A program made the position numbers and the translations under genes. Of a stretch of DNA of 64,000 nucleotides, positions 62,401 to 64,000 are shown in pieces. The stretch covers positions 62,001 to 126,000 of the forward strand of contig NZ_VFWX01000003.1 in NCBI RefSeq assembly GCF_006442965.1, read 5' to 3'. Position 1 is the stretch's first letter, and each line of letters opens with the position of its first letter. Source of the stretch: Mesorhizobium sp. CU3 (lineage in GTDB: Bacteria; Pseudomonadota; Alphaproteobacteria; Rhizobiales; Rhizobiaceae). Under the pieces are notes generated by a model, which saw nothing but the letters and a program-made list of their open reading frames with translations, was not told where the DNA came from and made no database searches.

Positions 62401-64000
62401 GCCATTGCCGGCGCCGCCGCCATTGCCGCCGACCGCCACCGACATTGCAATGTTGGTCTCGGCACCGGGCGGGGCATCGCCCTTGCCGACCAGCACGTTG
62501 ATTGAGTTGGCCCGGCCGCCGATGCCGCCGCCGCCGCCGATCGACTGGGCGAAGATGCCGTAGGCGCTGTTGCCGGTGACGATCTCATTGCCCTCGGCAT
62601 CCACCGTGTGGGTATCGAGGCCCGTCTCGATCGTGCCGTGATTGTTGACCGTCACATCCTGGCCGTCGCCTGCCGCGCCGCCCGTGCCGCCGACCGCGAC
62701 CGACATGTTGACCGTCTGTGCACTCTGGCTCGTCGCGTTCGCCCAGCCGGCGACACCAGTGATGGCGTTGCCGCCATCGCCGCCACCACCGCCTGCGCTC
62801 TGCGCGAAAATGCCGGCCGCGTTGTCGCCATAGGTGCGGATCCCTGCCCAATTGTTCACCGTCGCCGTCGAGCCGTCGCCGGCCACGCCGCCGCTGCCGC
62901 CGACAGTGACCCCGAGGTTCATGTTCAGAAGTTCGCTGTTGTTGATGCCGATATTGACGCCCACGGCAAAACCGCCATCGCCGCCGCCGCCGCCGATGGA
63001 CTGCGCGCGGATACCGTCGGCGCCCATGCCGTAGGTGGTAATGAGGGAATCCGCGATGACGTTGCCGTTGTCGTCCTTGCCCGCATCGACGATCACGGCA
63101 CCGGCAGTCTCGCCCTTGCCGCCGGTGCCGCCGACCGCGACCGTGATGGTGCCGCCCGGTCCGATGGCCATCGAGCCACTGGCAGCGTAGCCGCCGGTGC
63201 CGCCACCGCCGCCGACGCTTTGCGCCCAGATGCCATGGGCTTCGATGCCGTGAGTCGTGATGTTTCCGCCATTGGTGACGTGGACCGTATCGGCAATGCT
63301 GCCGTCACCGCCGCCGCCGCCAACGGCGATCGAGACGGCCACGGTCGGGATTTCCGCTGGATCGGGCGAGGCCGTCGCCGTGAACGCGACCGCCGAGCCA
63401 CCATTGCCGCCGCCGCCGCCCACGCTCTGCGCGAAGATGCCGAAGGCCTTGTCACCGGAGGTGATGATATCCCCCTGGTTGTCCACCGTGACGGTGCCGC
63501 CATTGCTGCCGCCGCCGCCATGGCCGCCGACAGCGGCCGACACCGCACCGACCGCGATCGCGCCCGAGATCGCGAAGCCGCCATTGCCGCCACCGCCGCC
63601 AAGGCTCTGGGCGTTGATGCCTATCGACCCGTTCTCATGGGTGATGATCGTCGAGTGATTGTTGACCGTGACGGCCTTGGCAAGTCCGCCCGTGCCGGCC
63701 TCGCCGCCAAGCGTGACCGACATCGCGACGGCGCCCAGCGTGCCGCCGCCGGCAAAGCCGCCATTGCCGCCGCCGCCGCCGACGCTCTGCGCGAAGATAC
63801 CATAGGCCTGCAGGCCGTAGGTCTCGATCGTCCCGCCAGTGGTGTTGACGGTGACGATGTCGCCGTCTCCCGCCACACCGCCCTTGCCGCCCATGGCGAG
63901 GCCGAAATTGAAGGCGCCGCCTGCGGCCACGGCAACCGAGCCGCCGCCATCGCCGCCGCCGCCGCCGACGCTTTGCGCGAAAATGCCGTAGGCCTGGTTG
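59488..64000 (-). CDS. Giant glycine-rich autotransporter, C-terminal part (runs off the window)
   Basis: 1503 codons are visible; the start lies beyond the right edge. From the edge to about 61500 the passenger repeats a unit of about 60-100 residues ending in (Y/N/A)GIFAQSVGGGGGxGG, at least 13 copies, the last one degenerate (IGIFAQSNGG). Each copy is built as beta-helix turns. A linker with PKKDPFKAMQPDQRRWSYWA leads to the last 280 or so residues: the autotransporter beta-barrel, ending GDVGFKLNW with the aromatic C-terminus. It exports the passenger to the cell surface by type V secretion. Confidence 0.93.
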   Translation of the reverse strand, partial: NQAYGIFAQSVGGGGGDGGGSVAVAAGGAFNFGLAMGGKGGVAGDGDIVTVNTTGGTIETYGLQAYGIFAQSVGGGGGNGGFAGGGTLGAVAMSVTLGGEAGTGGLAKAVTVNNHSTIITHENGSIGINAQSLGGGGGNGGFAISGAIAVGAVSAAVGGHGGGGSNGGTVTVDNQGDIITSGDKAFGIFAQSVGGGGGNGGSAVAFTATASPDPAEIPTVAVSIAVGGGGGDGSIADTVHVTNGGNITTHGIEAHGIWAQSVGGGGGTGGYAASGSMAIGPGGTITVAVGGTGGKGETAGAVIVDAGKDDNGNVIADSLITTYGMGADGIRAQSIGGGGGDGGFAVGVNIGINNSELLNMNLGVTVGGSGGVAGDGSTATVNNWAGIRTYGDNAAGIFAQSAGGGGGDGGNAITGVAGWANATSQSAQTVNMSVAVGGTGGAAGDGQDVTVNNHGTIETGLDTHTVDAEGNEIVTGNSAYGIFAQSIGGGGGIGGRANSINVLVGKGDAPPGAETNIAMSVAVGGNGGGAGNGGHVKVTNDGNIITNASMSDGIYAESVGGGGGAGGNGLLGTGELIPVPAALIANVLFGKTKIYSNIGIAVGGQGGSTGTGGLVEVTNTGNITTKGSNSNGIFAQSVGGGGGVGGKANIGATGTVGIGGKGTSGGDGGIVHVTNDGNGTIETFGAASNGIFAQSIGGGGGVAGNVDRVLESKMGPIPALNLGIGLAFGQGGGNGGSGKDVTVEGNGAIITHGSSSAGIFAQSVGGGGGILGTLGNELIPGISTVTNWAVGSNGDAGDSGIVHVNYAGTIDTYGSGSIGIFAQSNGGKKDTTQNYLGTAGNVTVDLAGSVVTHEAGTDAIVAQSKAVEGNGDIAINLTSTTGLVKGGATDADHIGVGVWLLDGKNNTISNKGTITTASGTAGGWAILSGVGNEAVTNYGAVTGSFDLGAGVNSFTNSANAIFNAGANAKLGAGNLFADSGYFSPGGDNNVMTTNLVGNWNQAATGAYKLDVDLDPQADLINVTGTANLTGAVDLNIMDAAAAKPGSQTFHILHADGGVSHTGLELSSVQSAVAQYELQYQGSNDVYLGVDITFAPIGLTGNEIPVANAINAIQSGGPTSPDFQKIAQALYYIPTVGQLGAVYDSISGEGVSGAEQPQFDAYESFFASMGRQADFWRTGVGTDPTDHTATPQAYDEPAKPKKDPFKAMQPDQRRWSYWASAGGNGGEIRGDAAMGSAGTTYRGGNLAAGMETVGDPDTLVGFALGGSAGSFAVDDRETSGNIVGAQAGAYVARKWDQFYIDGALAFGLYNNNIHRATAVPGSASPIDPIAGLTTENWRSNFLSAGFGTNIEAGWRQQVGEAAITPFAGLQFAFLSMDAFDETSPDGGALGLSFDHRVITSLPTSLGLQVDTTIGVGDGQSLQAWGRAAWVHEFETDRSVKPSFQAAPGTSFVIQGASAAEDAVAVNAGLKMNWGANTSMFAAFDGKFGDGLQSYGGDVGFKLNW

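Noticed and set aside
61600..64000. Short, regularly spaced GC-rich repeats resembling an array
   Set aside because: They are in-frame coding repeats of the autotransporter passenger, not CRISPR repeats; spacing and sequence vary with the protein.

Overview
The window reads as a piece of a high-GC alphaproteobacterial chromosome of the order Hyphomicrobiales (Rhizobiales), most likely Mesorhizobium or a close relative. The grounds are gene order and family choice: pdhA, a lipoyl-bearing pdhB, pdhC and lpdA behind eno and an FtsB/DivIC-like gene; dusB-ntrB-ntrC-ntrY-ntrX-dat-hfq-hflX-mazG in a row; a fused ispDF; and a seven-gene reverse-strand run from rlpA to an MBL hydrolase. No name can be proved from the sequence alone.

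Layout. 1-13.8 kb: the end of sseA, an acetyltransferase, a small OmpA-domain protein, alanine dehydrogenase with a divergent Lrp-type regulator, a lower-GC pair of exported or membrane unknowns, 5-formyl-THF cyclo-ligase, a frameshifted NADH dehydrogenase, a Tat-exported CpdB, then kdsA, dodecin and PRC-barrel genes. 13.7-24.3 kb: a minute lipoprotein, then the central-carbon block (enolase, septum protein, complete pyruvate dehydrogenase complex, lipoyl synthase, COQ10-like protein). 24.3-38.5 kb: CinA-type amidase and IspDF, the nitrogen-regulation block (NtrBC, NtrYX), Hfq, HflX, MazG and an aromatic aminotransferase. 38.6-45.1 kb: an ECF sigma factor with its membrane anti-sigma factor, a Bax-inhibitor-1 protein, an aldose-epimerase-like enzyme, a ureohydrolase and several small accessory genes. 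45.1-52.7 kb: the reverse-strand housekeeping run (rlpA, dac, tmk, holB, metG, tatD, MBL hydrolase).

52.9-58.5 kb is an accessory scar. It holds an integrase tail upstream of a tRNA-Ser(UGA), a decayed AAA ATPase with an in-frame stop, a cut-down cysteine-containing ORF, an outer-membrane protein, an XRE regulator and three tiny ORFs too short for ordinary gene calling. These three share a lasso-type RiPP leader pattern (Y-x2-P-x-L, then T or V and A at fixed spacing). Two of them overlap stop-to-start as a micro-operon. No maturation enzymes are visible. This is the most novel signal in the window. The right end (59.5-64 kb) is the C-terminal part of a giant glycine-rich autotransporter that runs off the edge.

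Other points: a 42-nt hairpin repeat lies just after the stop codons of both ald and ntrX; the D-Ala-D-Ala carboxypeptidase keeps its SxxK motif but seems to have lost the other two; NtrX lacks the GAFTGA loop; palindromic ATGCAT motifs precede pdhA.
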